Positions 63,891-64,000 of a stretch of DNA of 64,000 bases are shown here, in pieces (position 1 is the stretch's first letter; each line of letters starts with the position of its first letter). The stretch spans positions 9,208,501 to 9,272,500 of the forward strand of contig CM028920.1 of assembly GCA_016801845.1 (NCBI GenBank). The letters run 5' to 3'. The stretch comes from Polydactylus sextarius. Taxonomy: Eukaryota > Chordata > Actinopteri > Polynemidae. A program made the translations under genes and the position numbers. A model generated the notes under the pieces. The model was not told the DNA's origin and did no database searches. It saw nothing but the letters and a program-made list of their open reading frames with translations.

Positions 63891-64000
63891 GCTGACTGAG
63901 CAGCCGCTCCATGGGAGATTCCTGTGGTATTCAAAGTTCTTCTAGGAGTAATGTTTTAAACTATACAGAAAGTTTCTGCGCTTAAAACTCCCAGAAGCTT

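Larger units (their letters stand above)
54329..64000 (+). other. Intron and downstream sequence, no confident exon
   Basis: The donor at 54329 requires another exon to the right, and none fits well. A possible exon at 55033-55115 has good borders but the wrong entry phase. The rest holds the LINE fossil at 60560-61340, a T16 run at 55720-55735, the TG repeat at 62003-62044 and a promoter-like segment at 63590-63890. The 148-codon frame at 58780-59226 shows no family features. Confidence 0.5.

Overview
The window is vertebrate genomic DNA, most likely from a percomorph teleost. The evidence is split coding exons with GT-AG borders and long introns, a recognisable calpain-15 exon, very dense CA/TG microsatellites, and fish-type transposon fossils (Penelope-like, Tc1-like, CR1/Rex-like, tRNA-derived SINE). 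There are no operons, CRISPR arrays or prokaryotic signals. Most short open reading frames are chance products of intronic sequence or simple repeats.

Two genes point away from each other. On the minus strand, 1-19.8 kb holds the 5' part of capn15 (small optic lobes-type calpain): a CpG-rich promoter with CCAAT and ZNF143-like motifs near 19.69-19.78 kb, a non-coding leader exon ending at 19364, a candidate exon at 14972-15155, and the large zinc-finger exon at 1785-3438. The protease domain lies off the left edge. The candidate middle exon splices in frame to the zinc-finger exon and would add 67 residues that begin with an N-myristoylation-like MGSSAS start.

On the plus strand, from about 22.6 kb to beyond 54.3 kb, is the 5' part of a long gene that I do not recognise. 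It has a leader exon (to 22878) and two alternative first coding exons (ATG at 27330 or 42600), both ending in phase 2. Either can join the shared exon 50456-50637 and then 54090-54328. The product is a basic, Ser/Pro-rich, probably disordered region. The gene continues past the right edge or has further exons that I could not detect.

Between the two genes (19.8-22.6 kb) is a decayed Tc1-like transposon with a tRNA-derived SINE nested in it, flanked by a perfect 14-bp target-site duplication, followed by a long AT repeat. The large intron at 27.3-42.6 kb contains a Penelope-like retroelement (37020-39180). It has 296-bp inverted arms, each with a hammerhead-ribozyme-like core, and a broken reverse transcriptase that keeps YLDD and is split by an 0.8-kb insertion. 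A CR1/Rex-like LINE fossil lies at 60.56-61.34 kb. The rest is intronic or intergenic sequence with microsatellites.
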